This document shows positions 1-6,137 of a stretch of DNA of 6,743 nucleotides, piece by piece. Position 1 is the first letter of the stretch. The number at the start of each line of letters is the position of its first letter. The position numbers were made by a program, and so were the translations under genes. Source of the stretch: an uncultured Rivibacter sp. (GTDB lineage Bacteria > Pseudomonadota > Gammaproteobacteria > Burkholderiales > Burkholderiaceae). Below the pieces are notes generated by a model, which ran no database searches, was not told the DNA's origin, and saw nothing but the letters and a program-made list of their open reading frames with translations. Location of the stretch: positions 1 to 6,743 of the forward strand of contig CAMLNA010000190.1 in assembly GCA_946481025.1 (NCBI GenBank), read 5' to 3'.

Positions 1-329
1 ACCTGCCCGACATGGACTTCGGCGAGCGCGACGCCGCCTTCGTGCCCTTCTTCGGGGTGCCGGCCGCCACGCTGCTGGCGCCCTCCCGCATGGCGCGGGC
101 GCTCAACATGACGGTGCAGCCGGTGGTGGGCGAGATCCTGCCGGGTGGCCGCGGCTACCGCATCCGCTTCCTGGAGCCCTGGGACCATTTCCCCACCGAC
201 GACCCGCTGGCCGACACCGCGCAGATGAACCGCTGGATCGAGCGCGAGATCCACGAGCACCCGGCGCAATACCTGTGGGTGCACAAGCGCTTCAAGACGC
301 GGCCTCCGGGTGAGCCCGGGCTGTATTGA
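1..329 (+). CDS. Lipid A biosynthesis acyltransferase (HtrB/LpxL family), C-terminal part
   Basis: This is the C-terminal ~108 codons of a gene that begins before the window; the reading frame is already open at base 3. Family members transfer a secondary acyl chain from acyl-ACP to the lipid A precursor at the inner face of the inner membrane. The tail is diagnostic: a PDMDFGERDAAFVPFFGV-like segment near the start of the fragment, then HPAQYLWVHKRFKTRPPGEP just before the stop. The second corresponds to the conserved QYxWxHRRFKTRP end of LpxL/LpxM proteins. The catalytic HX4D/E motif lies in the missing N-terminal part and cannot be checked. The fragment cannot separate lauroyl (LpxL) from myristoyl (LpxM) or other chain specificity, so no symbol is given. 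The gene lies 31 bases upstream of dapF on the same strand, a common Burkholderiales arrangement. Confidence 0.9.
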   Translation, partial: LPDMDFGERDAAFVPFFGVPAATLLAPSRMARALNMTVQPVVGEILPGGRGYRIRFLEPWDHFPTDDPLADTAQMNRWIEREIHEHPAQYLWVHKRFKTRPPGEPGLY

Positions 330-352
330 GGCCGGTCGCGAAACCCGATAAT
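326..352 (+). promoter_or_regulatory. Possible sigma-70-type promoter for dapF, giving a near-leaderless mRNA
   Basis: A GATAAT hexamer at 347-352 matches the -10 consensus TATAAT at 5 of 6 positions and stands out in a very GC-rich background. A TTGAGG at 326-331, overlapping the acyltransferase stop codon, matches the -35 consensus TTGACA at 4 of 6, with a short 15-base spacer. Transcription would begin about 6-9 bases after the -10 box, at roughly 358-361, which is on or next to the dapF ATG at 361. No Shine-Dalgarno sequence precedes that ATG, which fits a leaderless transcript. The spacer is shorter than ideal, so this is a suggestion and not a firm call. Confidence 0.4.
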
Positions 353-360
353 CGAGCCCC

Positions 361-1224
361 ATGAAACTGCGCTTCACCAAGATGCAAGGCGCCGGCAACG
401 ACTTCGTCGTGCTCGACGCCACGCGACAGGCGCTCGACCTGAGCCCGGCGCAATACCGCTTCCTGGCCGACCGCCGTTTCGGCATCGGCGCCGACCAGGT
501 GCTCATCGTGGGCCCCTCGCCCGCGCCCGGCATCGACTTCAGCTACCGCATCGTCAATTCCGACGGCAGCGAGGTCGAGCAATGCGGCAACGGCGCGCGC
601 TGCTTCGTGCGCTTCGCGCGCGACGCCGGCCTCACCGACAAGGACACCATCCGCGTGCAGACGCTGAGCGGCGTCATCGAGCCGCGCCTGCAGGGCGACG
701 GCCGCGTCACGGTCGACATGGGCGCACCGATCTTCGAGCCGCAGCGCATCCCGTTCGACGCCGGCGGCCTGCACCCCCGCGTGGTCAACGGCTTTCAGCT
801 GTGGCCGCTGGCAGTGGCCGGCCGGGCGGTCGAGATCGCTGCGGTGTCGATGGGCAACCCGCACGCGGTCAAACGGGTCGACGACGTCGAGACCGCCGCG
901 GTCGCCGAACTGGGGCCGGCCATCGAAGGCCACAGCCGCTTCCCGAAGAAGGTCAACGCCGGCTTCCTGCAGGTGCTAACCCGCCGCCACGTGAAGCTGC
1001 GCGTCTACGAGCGCGGCGCCGGCGAAACGCTGGCCTGCGGCACCGGCGCCTGCGCGGCGGTGGTGAGCGGCATCCGGCTCGGCTGGCTCGACGCCCAGGT
1101 GGACGTCGACACCCGCGGCGGCCGCCTGTCCATCGAATGGGCCGGCGGCGACGCACCCGTTTTCATGACCGGCCCCGCGGTGCGCGTCTTCGACGGCGAG
1201 ATCGAGCTGCCCGCGAACCTCTGA
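361..1224 (+). CDS. dapF: Diaminopimelate epimerase DapF
   Basis: Cytoplasmic, cofactor-free epimerase that converts LL-diaminopimelate to meso-diaminopimelate, the precursor of lysine and of the peptidoglycan cross-link. The protein is 287 residues, slightly longer than the ~275 usual for the family. The N-terminus [20 protein letters not shown] is the classical DapF start. Both catalytic cysteines are present: Cys75 in [10 protein letters not shown] and Cys226 in [13 protein letters not shown], equivalent to the Cys73/Cys217 pair of the Haemophilus enzyme. The substrate-contact motif SMGNPHAV is at 163-170, and ERGAGET is at 217-223. The ATG at 361 is the only start that gives the full N-terminal motif; no clear Shine-Dalgarno lies before it. 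The next gene (DUF484) begins 14 bases after the stop, and dapF-DUF484-xerC is a widely conserved proteobacterial order, so co-transcription is likely. Confidence 0.98.
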   Translation: MKLRFTKMQGAGNDFVVLDATRQALDLSPAQYRFLADRRFGIGADQVLIVGPSPAPGIDFSYRIVNSDGSEVEQCGNGARCFVRFARDAGLTDKDTIRVQTLSGVIEPRLQGDGRVTVDMGAPIFEPQRIPFDAGGLHPRVVNGFQLWPLAVAGRAVEIAAVSMGNPHAVKRVDDVETAAVAELGPAIEGHSRFPKKVNAGFLQVLTRRHVKLRVYERGAGETLACGTGACAAVVSGIRLGWLDAQVDVDTRGGRLSIEWAGGDAPVFMTGPAVRVFDGEIELPANL

Positions 1225-1238
1225 ACCTGACCCGACCC

Positions 1239-1913
1239 ATGACCATCCAAGGCATCACCGAAGACGACATCGCCAACTTCCTGGCCAACACGCCCGGCTT
1301 CTTCGAGCGCCACGCCGAGCTGCTGGCCAGCGTGCAGCTCACCAGCCCGCACGGCAATCGCGCCGTATCGCTGCAGGAACGGCAGATGGAGATGCTGCGC
1401 GAGAAGATCCGCGGGCTGGAACTCAAGATCGTCGAGATGATCCGCAACGGCCAGGAGAACATGGCCATTGCCGACAAGCTGCACCGCTGGACGCGCGCGA
1501 TGATGCTCACCGCCAACCCGAGCGACCTGCCGCAGGTGCTGGTGAACGAGCTGAAGCACCAGTTCCTCATTCCGCAGGCCGGCATCCGGGTGTGGGGCGC
1601 GGCCGACGCCTTCGACAAGCTGCCGTTCGCCCAGGCGGTGAGCGAAGACGTCAAGAGCTTCACTTCGAGCCTCGGCCTGCCGTACTGCGGCGTGAACTCC
1701 GGCTTCGAAGCCGCCGGCTGGCTCGACGACGCCGGCACGGTGATGTCGCTGGCGCTCATTCCGCTGCGCAACGCCATCGGCGCGCCCGCCTTCGGCCTGC
1801 TGGTGCTCGGCTCGCCCGACCCGACCCGCTACACGGCGGACATGGGCACCGAGTTCCTGATGCGCATCGGCGAGATCGCCAGCGCCGGCCTGAACCGGCT
1901 GCTGCCCGTGTGA
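1239..1913 (+). CDS. DUF484 family protein, function unknown
   Basis: A 224-residue protein of the DUF484 family, found in many proteobacteria between dapF and xerC and without an established biochemical role. The N-terminal part (about 6-65) carries the family pattern: ITEDDIANFLANTPGFFERH, then a SLQERQMEMLREK stretch. Residues ~46-75 are rich in charged heptad-like positions and probably form a helix or short coiled coil. Residues ~90-220 resemble a GAF-like alpha/beta domain; this is from family knowledge, not directly visible. No signal peptide or membrane segment is seen, so it is likely cytoplasmic. The frame is open far upstream (from 582), but that extension is an arginine-rich shadow of dapF; the ATG at 1239, 14 bases after the dapF stop, gives the family's normal N-terminus. 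Its TGA overlaps the xerC ATG by one base (TGATG), suggesting translational coupling. Confidence 0.93.
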   Translation: MTIQGITEDDIANFLANTPGFFERHAELLASVQLTSPHGNRAVSLQERQMEMLREKIRGLELKIVEMIRNGQENMAIADKLHRWTRAMMLTANPSDLPQVLVNELKHQFLIPQAGIRVWGAADAFDKLPFAQAVSEDVKSFTSSLGLPYCGVNSGFEAAGWLDDAGTVMSLALIPLRNAIGAPAFGLLVLGSPDPTRYTADMGTEFLMRIGEIASAGLNRLLPV

Positions 1914-2845
1914 TGACGAAGCCGCCCGCCGACCCGGACAGCGGCTGCTTCCTGCAGCACCTGAAGGTCGAACGGCGGCTCGCCGAGCGCACGCTGGCGA
2001 TCTACCGCGACGCGCTGGCCCGGCTGGAAACCCACGCCGCAGAAGCCCGCGTGCCGCTGCGCGACGTGCAGGTGCACCACGTGCGCCGCTGGGCCGCACA
2101 GTTGCACGGAGCGGGCCTCGCACCGCGCAGCATCGCCCTGCACCTGGCCGCCTGGCGCGGGCTGTACCGCTGGCTCGGCCGGCAAGGCGCCGTCAAGCTC
2201 AACCCGGTGGACGGCGTGCGCGCGCCCAAGGCGGGCAAGCCCCTGCCGAAGGCGCTGTCGGTGGAGCACTCGATGCTGCTGGCCGACCACCACGACCAGG
2301 AAACCGACCCGCTGCTCGATGCGCGCGACCGCTGCATGGTCGAGCTGTTGTACGGCGGCGGGTTGCGGGTGGGCGAGCTCGTCGCGCTGGACGTCCACGC
2401 GAGCGACCATGCCGCCGGCTGGATCGACCGGCAGAGCGGCGACGCGCACGTGCTCGGCAAGGGGAGCAAGCGCCGCAGCGTGCCCGCCGGCAAGACCGCG
2501 CTCGAGGCGCTCGATGCCTGGCTTTCGGTGCGCGACCAGCTCGCGTTGCCGGGCGAGCCGGCGCTGTTCGTCAGCAAGCGCGGCACGCGGCTCACCGCCT
2601 CGCAGGTGCGTTCGCGCCTGAAGCGCCGGGCGCTGGCCGCGGGGCTGCCCACCCATGTGCACCCGCACATGCTGCGGCACTCGTTCGCCACGCACCTGCT
2701 GCAGTCCAGCGGCGACCTGCGTGCGGTGCAGGAGCTGCTGGGCCATGCCCACATCTCGACCACCCAGGTCTACACCAAGCTCGATTTCGGCCACCTGTCC
2801 AAGGTGTACGACGCGGCCCACCCGCGGGCCAAGCGGTCGTCGTGA
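1913..2845 (+). CDS. xerC: Tyrosine site-specific recombinase XerC
   Basis: Tyrosine recombinase that acts with XerD at the dif site near the replication terminus to resolve chromosome dimers before cell division. The 310-residue protein has an N-terminal SAM-like DNA-binding domain (about 10-100, with ERTLAIYRDAL) and a C-terminal catalytic domain (about 115-300). All active-site residues are visible: Arg152 (GGGLRVGEL), Lys183 (LGKGSKRRSVP), His252 and Arg255 (HPHMLRHSFATHLL), His278 (LLGHAHIS) and the nucleophile Tyr287 (TTQVYTKL). The C-terminal HLSKVYDAAHPRAK is typical of XerC and helps separate it from XerD and from phage integrases. The ATG at 1913 overlaps the DUF484 stop by one base; a GTG directly before it at 1910 is an alternative. 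There is no flanking integration site or cargo, so this is the housekeeping gene and not a mobile-element integrase. Confidence 0.96.
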   Translation: MTKPPADPDSGCFLQHLKVERRLAERTLAIYRDALARLETHAAEARVPLRDVQVHHVRRWAAQLHGAGLAPRSIALHLAAWRGLYRWLGRQGAVKLNPVDGVRAPKAGKPLPKALSVEHSMLLADHHDQETDPLLDARDRCMVELLYGGGLRVGELVALDVHASDHAAGWIDRQSGDAHVLGKGSKRRSVPAGKTALEALDAWLSVRDQLALPGEPALFVSKRGTRLTASQVRSRLKRRALAAGLPTHVHPHMLRHSFATHLLQSSGDLRAVQELLGHAHISTTQVYTKLDFGHLSKVYDAAHPRAKRSS

Positions 2846-2857
2846 CCGCGCTGCGCC

Positions 2858-3790
2858 TCAGCCGGCGCCGAACCGGTGGTCGGCCTGGCGCCGGAACTCG
2901 CTCGGCGTCATGCCCTTGATCTCGAGGAAGCGCCGGTTGAAGTTGGCCACGTTGTTGAAGCCCACCTCGTAGCAGATGTGGGTGACGTAGCGGTCGGTCT
3001 CCATCAGCAGCTGGCAGGCGCGGTTGATGCGCACCCGGTTCACGAAGTCGGTGAAGTTGTTGCCGGTGGCGCGGCGGAAGAAGCGCGAGAAGCGGCTTTC
3101 GCTCATGCCCAGCTCGGCCGCCACGTCGGCCAGCGACACCGGCTGGGCGATGTGCTCGGTGATGCGGCTCACGACGGCGTTGATCTGGTCCATCTGGGCG
3201 TCGTCGTCGGCGCCCTGCATCTGCACCGCCGACAGCAGCCGGTAGTCGGTGCAGCGGGCCAGGTCGGCCAGGTATTCGCAGAACGCGCCGAAGCGCTGGA
3301 TGCCGCGCGCCGCCTTGACCCGCTGCCAGTGCTCGTGCGCCCGCTGCGACAGCCCGAAGAACTCGATGCCGTGTTTCGCCCGCTCCAGCATCGGCAGCAC
3401 CTCGGCCAGTTCCGGGATCTGCTCGGCCGCCCGCTCGATCGGCTCCTGCGCGAACTGGATCACCAGGTCGCGCTCGGCCACGCCCGCCTCGGGAATGTCC
3501 ATCGAGATCCAGTTGTGCGGCAGGCGCGGGCCGGTGAGCACCAGGTGGCCGGGCTGGAAGGGGCCGATCCAGTCGCCCACGAAGGCCTTGCCCGACGTGG
3601 CCACGATGAGGTGCAGCTCGTACTCGTCGTGGAAGTGCCAGCGCGCCAGCGGCGTGGGGAAGCCGTGCGAAAGGCAGCGCACCACGCCGGTCTCGGGCGC
3701 TTCGTAGCCCAGCGACGGCGAGCGCGCGTAGTCGTGCTCCAGCTCGGGCTGGCGCTGGCGCGGGAGGTGACGAACGCGGGCGGAGGCCAT
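2858..3790 (-). CDS. AraC-family transcriptional regulator, probably of the polyol operon
   Basis: A 310-residue DNA-binding regulator. The N-terminal half (about 35-115) looks like an AraC-type cupin sensor: ARWHFHDEYELHLIVATSGK at 49-68, then GPFQPGHLVLTGPRLPHNW, the usual phrase of sugar-sensing AraC proteins. The C-terminal AraC/XylS domain spans about 205-305 with two helix-turn-helix units: SLADVAAELGMSESRFSRFF at 219-238, and the second around THICYEVGFNNVANFNRRF at 270-288, closing with GMTPSEFRRQ. Its ATG overlaps the TGA of the upstream dehydrogenase gene by one base, so it is the last gene of the polyol operon and probably translated by coupling. The likely effector is a polyol or its ketose, and the likely target is the operon promoter outside the window; both are inferred. 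MtlR of Pseudomonas is a comparable polyol activator by role, but orthology was not tested. Confidence 0.93.
   Translation of the reverse strand: MASARVRHLPRQRQPELEHDYARSPSLGYEAPETGVVRCLSHGFPTPLARWHFHDEYELHLIVATSGKAFVGDWIGPFQPGHLVLTGPRLPHNWISMDIPEAGVAERDLVIQFAQEPIERAAEQIPELAEVLPMLERAKHGIEFFGLSQRAHEHWQRVKAARGIQRFGAFCEYLADLARCTDYRLLSAVQMQGADDDAQMDQINAVVSRITEHIAQPVSLADVAAELGMSESRFSRFFRRATGNNFTDFVNRVRINRACQLLMETDRYVTHICYEVGFNNVANFNRRFLEIKGMTPSEFRRQADHRFGAG
2862..2894. repeat. GC-rich 8-bp perfect inverted repeat at the convergent gene junction
   Basis: CCGGCGCC at 2862-2869 pairs perfectly with GGCGCCGG at 2887-2894 across a 17-base spacer. It lies inside the last codons of the AraC gene and 17 bases beyond the xerC stop, so both converging transcripts would contain the hairpin. 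No T-run follows on either strand, so it is not a standard intrinsic terminator. It could slow polymerase or protect 3' ends, or be a chance product of high GC. No other candidate terminator is visible in the 12-base gap between the two stop codons. Confidence 0.4.
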
Positions 3791-4575
3791 CAGCTCATCA
3801 CATTACCGCCGTCGACGTTGAGTGTCTGTGCGGTGATGTACGAGGCTTCGGCGCTGGCCAGGAATACCGCCGCGCCGGCGACGTCCTGCGGAGCGCCCAT
3901 GCGACCCAGCGGCACGGCCAGGCCGACCGCTGCCTTCTTCTCGCCGGGCGCCAGGCCCTCGTAGCGCGCGAACAGCGCATCGACGTGCCGCCACATCGGC
4001 GTGTCGATCACGCCCGGCGCGATGGCGTTGACCCGGATGCCGTGCGGCGCCATCGCCAGCGCCGCGCTCTGCGTATAGCTGATCACCGCCGCCTTGGTGG
4101 CGCAGTAGTGGGACACCAGCGCCTCGCCGCGGCGGCCGGCCTGCGAGGCGAGGTTGACCACCGCCCCCTTCACGCCGGCTTCGACCATCTGCCGCAGCAC
4201 CGCCTGCATCGTGAAGAACAGGCCTTTCACGTTGACGGCGAAGAGCCGCTCGTACATGGCCTCGTCGCTGTCGAGCAGCGGCGCCATGTCGAAGACGGCC
4301 GCGTTGTTGAACAGCACGTCCACCGGCCCGAAAGCCCCGGCGGCCGACGCGACGAGTGCCGCCACGTCGTCGCTGCGGGTCACGTCGGCGCGCGCATAGC
4401 GCAAGGCGCCGTCATGGCGCGCGGCCAGGGCCTGCACGGCGGTGTTCGGCTCGTTCGCCAGGTCGGCAATGGTGCAGCGCGCGCCTTCGCGCAGGTAGGC
4501 CTCGGCCACGGCCAGGCCGATGCCGCCGCCCGCGCCGGTGAGCAGGGCATGCCGGCCCTGCAGTCGTCCGCTCAT
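3790..4575 (-). CDS. Sorbitol / L-iditol 2-dehydrogenase, SmoS/PolS-like short-chain dehydrogenase
   Basis: A 261-residue classical short-chain dehydrogenase/reductase, cytoplasmic and NAD-dependent. It shows the cofactor motif TGAGGGIG at 13-20, Asp38 after the second strand (favouring NAD over NADP), NNAA at 90-93, and the catalytic tetrad Asn115, Ser144, Tyr157 and Lys161 (YCATK). The segments SQAGRRGEALVSHYCATKAA, LAPGEKKAAVGLAVPLGRMG and YITAQTLNVDGGNVMS closely follow the Rhodobacter sorbitol dehydrogenase SmoS as I remember it. That enzyme oxidises D-sorbitol to fructose and also galactitol or L-iditol. The exact polyol is inferred. The ATG at 4575 is set by the ATGA overlap with the dalD stop and by a strong Shine-Dalgarno at 4584-4589. 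The frame stays open upstream inside dalD, but that part is a shadow. The gene ends by overlapping the AraC start by one base. Confidence 0.93.
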   Translation of the reverse strand: MSGRLQGRHALLTGAGGGIGLAVAEAYLREGARCTIADLANEPNTAVQALAARHDGALRYARADVTRSDDVAALVASAAGAFGPVDVLFNNAAVFDMAPLLDSDEAMYERLFAVNVKGLFFTMQAVLRQMVEAGVKGAVVNLASQAGRRGEALVSHYCATKAAVISYTQSAALAMAPHGIRVNAIAPGVIDTPMWRHVDALFARYEGLAPGEKKAAVGLAVPLGRMGAPQDVAGAAVFLASAEASYITAQTLNVDGGNVMS

Positions 4576-5993
4576 CGTCGATGCTCCTTCAGGAAACTGG
4601 CCACCCTGCCGGTGGCATGGCGCAGGGCCGCCACGAGCCGCAGGTCGCCGGCCAGGGGGCCCCACAGCATGGCGTCCGCGCAGAACGCCATCACCGGATC
4701 GCCCGCGGTGCAGATGGCGTGGCCCACGGCCGGGTCCATGCCCTGGTCCTGGTACTCGTAGGGCAGCTCGCCGCGATGCCAGGCCTGCAGGAAGGCCAGG
4801 AACAGCGCCGGCAGCATGGCCACGCCGGCAATGCCCTCGCCGCGCACGAGTCGCTCGCGGACGGTCGGGGCGATGAACCCCGGGATCTTGGCGAAGCCGT
4901 CCATCGCCACCCGCTGGTTGGTGTCGCAGATGGCCGGGTTCGAGAAGCGGTCGAGCACCACGTCGCGGTAGGCCGCCAGGTCGATGGGACTCGGCCGCTC
5001 GGTCGTGTGCAGGCAGGGGATCACGTCGTCGGTCACGTAGTCGAACGCCAGCCGGCGCACCGCCTCGTGCTGCGCGCCCTCGTGGATGAACCGAAGGCCC
5101 AGCAAGGTGCCGGCCCAGGCGATGCAGCTGTGGCTCGCGTTGAGGATGCGGATCTTGGCCTCTTCGTACGGCGCCACCGAATCGACCATCTGCACGCCCA
5201 CCCTTTCCCATTCGGGCCGGCCGTTGCAGAAGTCGTCCTCGATCACCCACTGGATGAAGCTCTCGGCCATGAGCGCGGCCTCGTCGTCCACCCCGGTGGC
5301 GGCCTTGACCCGCTGGCGCACTTCGGGCGCGGGGCGCGGCGTGATGCGATCGACCATCGCGTTCGGTGCGGTGGTGTTGACCTGCACCCAGTCGAGCAGC
5401 GCGGCATCGCCGGCCAGCTCGATGAACTGCTGCAGGCCCAGGTTGAAGCGTTCGCCGTTGTGGCGCAGGTTGTCGCAATTGAGCAGCGTCACCTTGCCGG
5501 CGCCGGCGTCGCGGCGCGCGCGCAGCAGCGCGAACAGCGCGCCGTAGATCGTCTGCCCGGCCTCGCCGCGGCGGGCGCGTTCGAGGTCGGCCGCGAGGTC
5601 GGCGTACGCCAGGTCGAGGTGGTTCCTCGCATCGAGGTAGTAGCCCGCCTCGGTGACCGTGAACGAGATGATGCGGGTGGCCGGCGAGGCTGCGATGGCC
5701 ACGAGCCCGCCCAGGCCCGGCTCATAGGGCACCACGCGGCGGATCGAGCCGATGTGCTCGTAGCGCCGCAGGCCGGTGGGCGACACGGTCTCGAGCAGGT
5801 ATTGCCCGGCCTGGCGCTGCAGCGCGGCAATGGTCTCGGGCATGTCGGGCCGCAGGTTGCCGCCGGCCAGCGACCAGCGCGTGTCGCCGGCTTCGATGAG
5901 CTTTTGCAGGTAGACCGCCTGGTGGGCGCGGTGGAAGGAGCCGAGGCCCAGGTGCAGCATCACCAGGCCGTTGTGGGAGGAAGAGGCGTTCAC
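4572..5993 (-). CDS. dalD: D-arabinitol 4-dehydrogenase (mannitol dehydrogenase family)
   Basis: NAD-dependent long-chain polyol dehydrogenase, 473 residues from the chosen start, predicted to oxidise D-arabinitol to D-xylulose in the cytoplasm. The N-terminal Rossmann motif LHLGLGSFHRAHQAVYLQ begins at residue 13. Catalytic residues of the family are present: Asn175 (LNCDNLRHNGERF), and Lys280, Asn285 and His288 in EEAKIRILNASHSCIAWAG, the K-x4-N-x2-H pattern of Pseudomonas mannitol 2-dehydrogenase. The SCIAWAGTLLG continuation, VNTTAPNAMVDRITPRP and DTNQRVAMDGFAKIP resemble Klebsiella DalD more than mannitol 2-dehydrogenase (from memory, not an alignment), but mannitol or another polyol could be the true substrate. 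I chose the GTG at 5993 because a purine-rich AAGAGAA lies 8 bases upstream. The extra codons from an in-frame ATG at 6020 have AT-rich third positions unlike the gene, and no Shine-Dalgarno precedes that ATG. The stop overlaps the next gene by ATGA. Confidence 0.92.
   Translation of the reverse strand: MNASSSHNGLVMLHLGLGSFHRAHQAVYLQKLIEAGDTRWSLAGGNLRPDMPETIAALQRQAGQYLLETVSPTGLRRYEHIGSIRRVVPYEPGLGGLVAIAASPATRIISFTVTEAGYYLDARNHLDLAYADLAADLERARRGEAGQTIYGALFALLRARRDAGAGKVTLLNCDNLRHNGERFNLGLQQFIELAGDAALLDWVQVNTTAPNAMVDRITPRPAPEVRQRVKAATGVDDEAALMAESFIQWVIEDDFCNGRPEWERVGVQMVDSVAPYEEAKIRILNASHSCIAWAGTLLGLRFIHEGAQHEAVRRLAFDYVTDDVIPCLHTTERPSPIDLAAYRDVVLDRFSNPAICDTNQRVAMDGFAKIPGFIAPTVRERLVRGEGIAGVAMLPALFLAFLQAWHRGELPYEYQDQGMDPAVGHAICTAGDPVMAFCADAMLWGPLAGDLRLVAALRHATGRVASFLKEHRR
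4584..4589 (-). promoter_or_regulatory. Strong ribosome binding site for the short-chain dehydrogenase
   Basis: AAGGAG on the minus strand, 8 bases before the ATG at 4575 and inside the last codons of dalD. It fixes the start of the dehydrogenase despite the long open frame upstream. It is also the only clear Shine-Dalgarno sequence in the operon part of the window, so this gene may be reinitiated or loaded independently as well as by coupling. Confidence 0.8.
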
Positions 5994-6001
5994 AAAAGCC
6001 G

Positions 6002-6008
6002 TTCTCTT
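6002..6008 (-). promoter_or_regulatory. Putative ribosome binding site for dalD (supports GTG start at 5993)
   Basis: Purine-rich AAGAGAA on the minus strand, separated by 8 bases (CGGCTTTT) from a GTG codon at 5993-5991. It is only a partial match to AAGGAG, but it sits in a locally AT-richer patch typical of a translation start. If the ATG at 6020 were used instead, this patch would be coding. Confidence 0.45.
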
Positions 6009-6034
6009 GTCAGGTTCCATGGCGCCCGAAGCGG

Positions 6035-6125
6035 CACCGGACAGCCCGGTGGACGCCGCGGATCCGGCTTTGCCGGGCCGCCAGCGTCGCCCCCTTGAGG
6101 GGGTGCGGCGAAGCCGCTACGGGGG
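6035..6125. repeat. Cluster of four stem-loops in the ABC-ATPase/dalD intergenic region
   Basis: Four perfect short inverted repeats lie in a row. They are CACCGG/CCGGTG at 6035-6051 (6-bp stem, 5-base loop), CCGGC/GCCGG at 6064-6076 (5 bp, loop TTT), CCCCC/GGGGG at 6090-6103 (5 bp, loop TTGA) and GCGGC/GCCGC at 6105-6117 (5 bp, loop GAA). A further GGGGG at 6121-6125 could pair with the CCCCC run as an alternative, closing a larger structure. On the operon transcript they begin about 15 bases after the ABC ATPase stop and end about 40 bases before the dalD GTG. No T-run follows, so intrinsic termination is unlikely. The GC-rich CCCCCTTGAGGGGG core reminds me of dispersed intergenic palindromes in Comamonadaceae; this is recollection and needs a genome search. 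A role in mRNA processing or unequal expression of transporter and enzyme genes is inferred. Confidence 0.6.
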
Positions 6126-6137
6126 AGGGGGTTCACT

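Noticed and set aside
582..1238. Upstream extension of the DUF484 reading frame into dapF
   Set aside because: The translation is an arginine/alanine-rich string lying fully inside dapF in another frame; the DUF484 family N-terminus begins at the ATG at 1239.
1913..2845. Tyrosine recombinase as evidence of a genomic island or integron beside an accessory polyol operon
   Set aside because: Its motifs and C-terminus are those of housekeeping XerC, it is coupled to DUF484 in the conserved dapF order, and no attachment repeats or tRNA are present.
2876..3964. A 362-codon open frame on the plus strand, antisense to the AraC gene
   Set aside because: The AraC gene on the other strand has a full cupin plus two helix-turn-helix units. 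The antisense product has biased composition and no motif.
4576..5478. Upstream extension of the short-chain dehydrogenase frame, which would make a 562-residue fusion
   Set aside because: The extension is an arginine/glycine-rich shadow of dalD. A strong AAGGAG site and the SDR N-terminal motif set the true start at 4575.
4581..6098. A 505-codon open frame on the plus strand, antisense to dalD
   Set aside because: It covers dalD, which has complete family motifs and catalytic residues. The antisense translation is rich in Arg, Val, His and Gly, has no recognisable domain, and is the type of long shadow frame expected in high-GC DNA.
6090..6103. CCCCC-TTGA-GGGGG as an intrinsic terminator after the ABC ATPase gene
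   Set aside because: No run of T follows the stem on either strand, and dalD just downstream lacks an obvious promoter of its own, so read-through is more likely.
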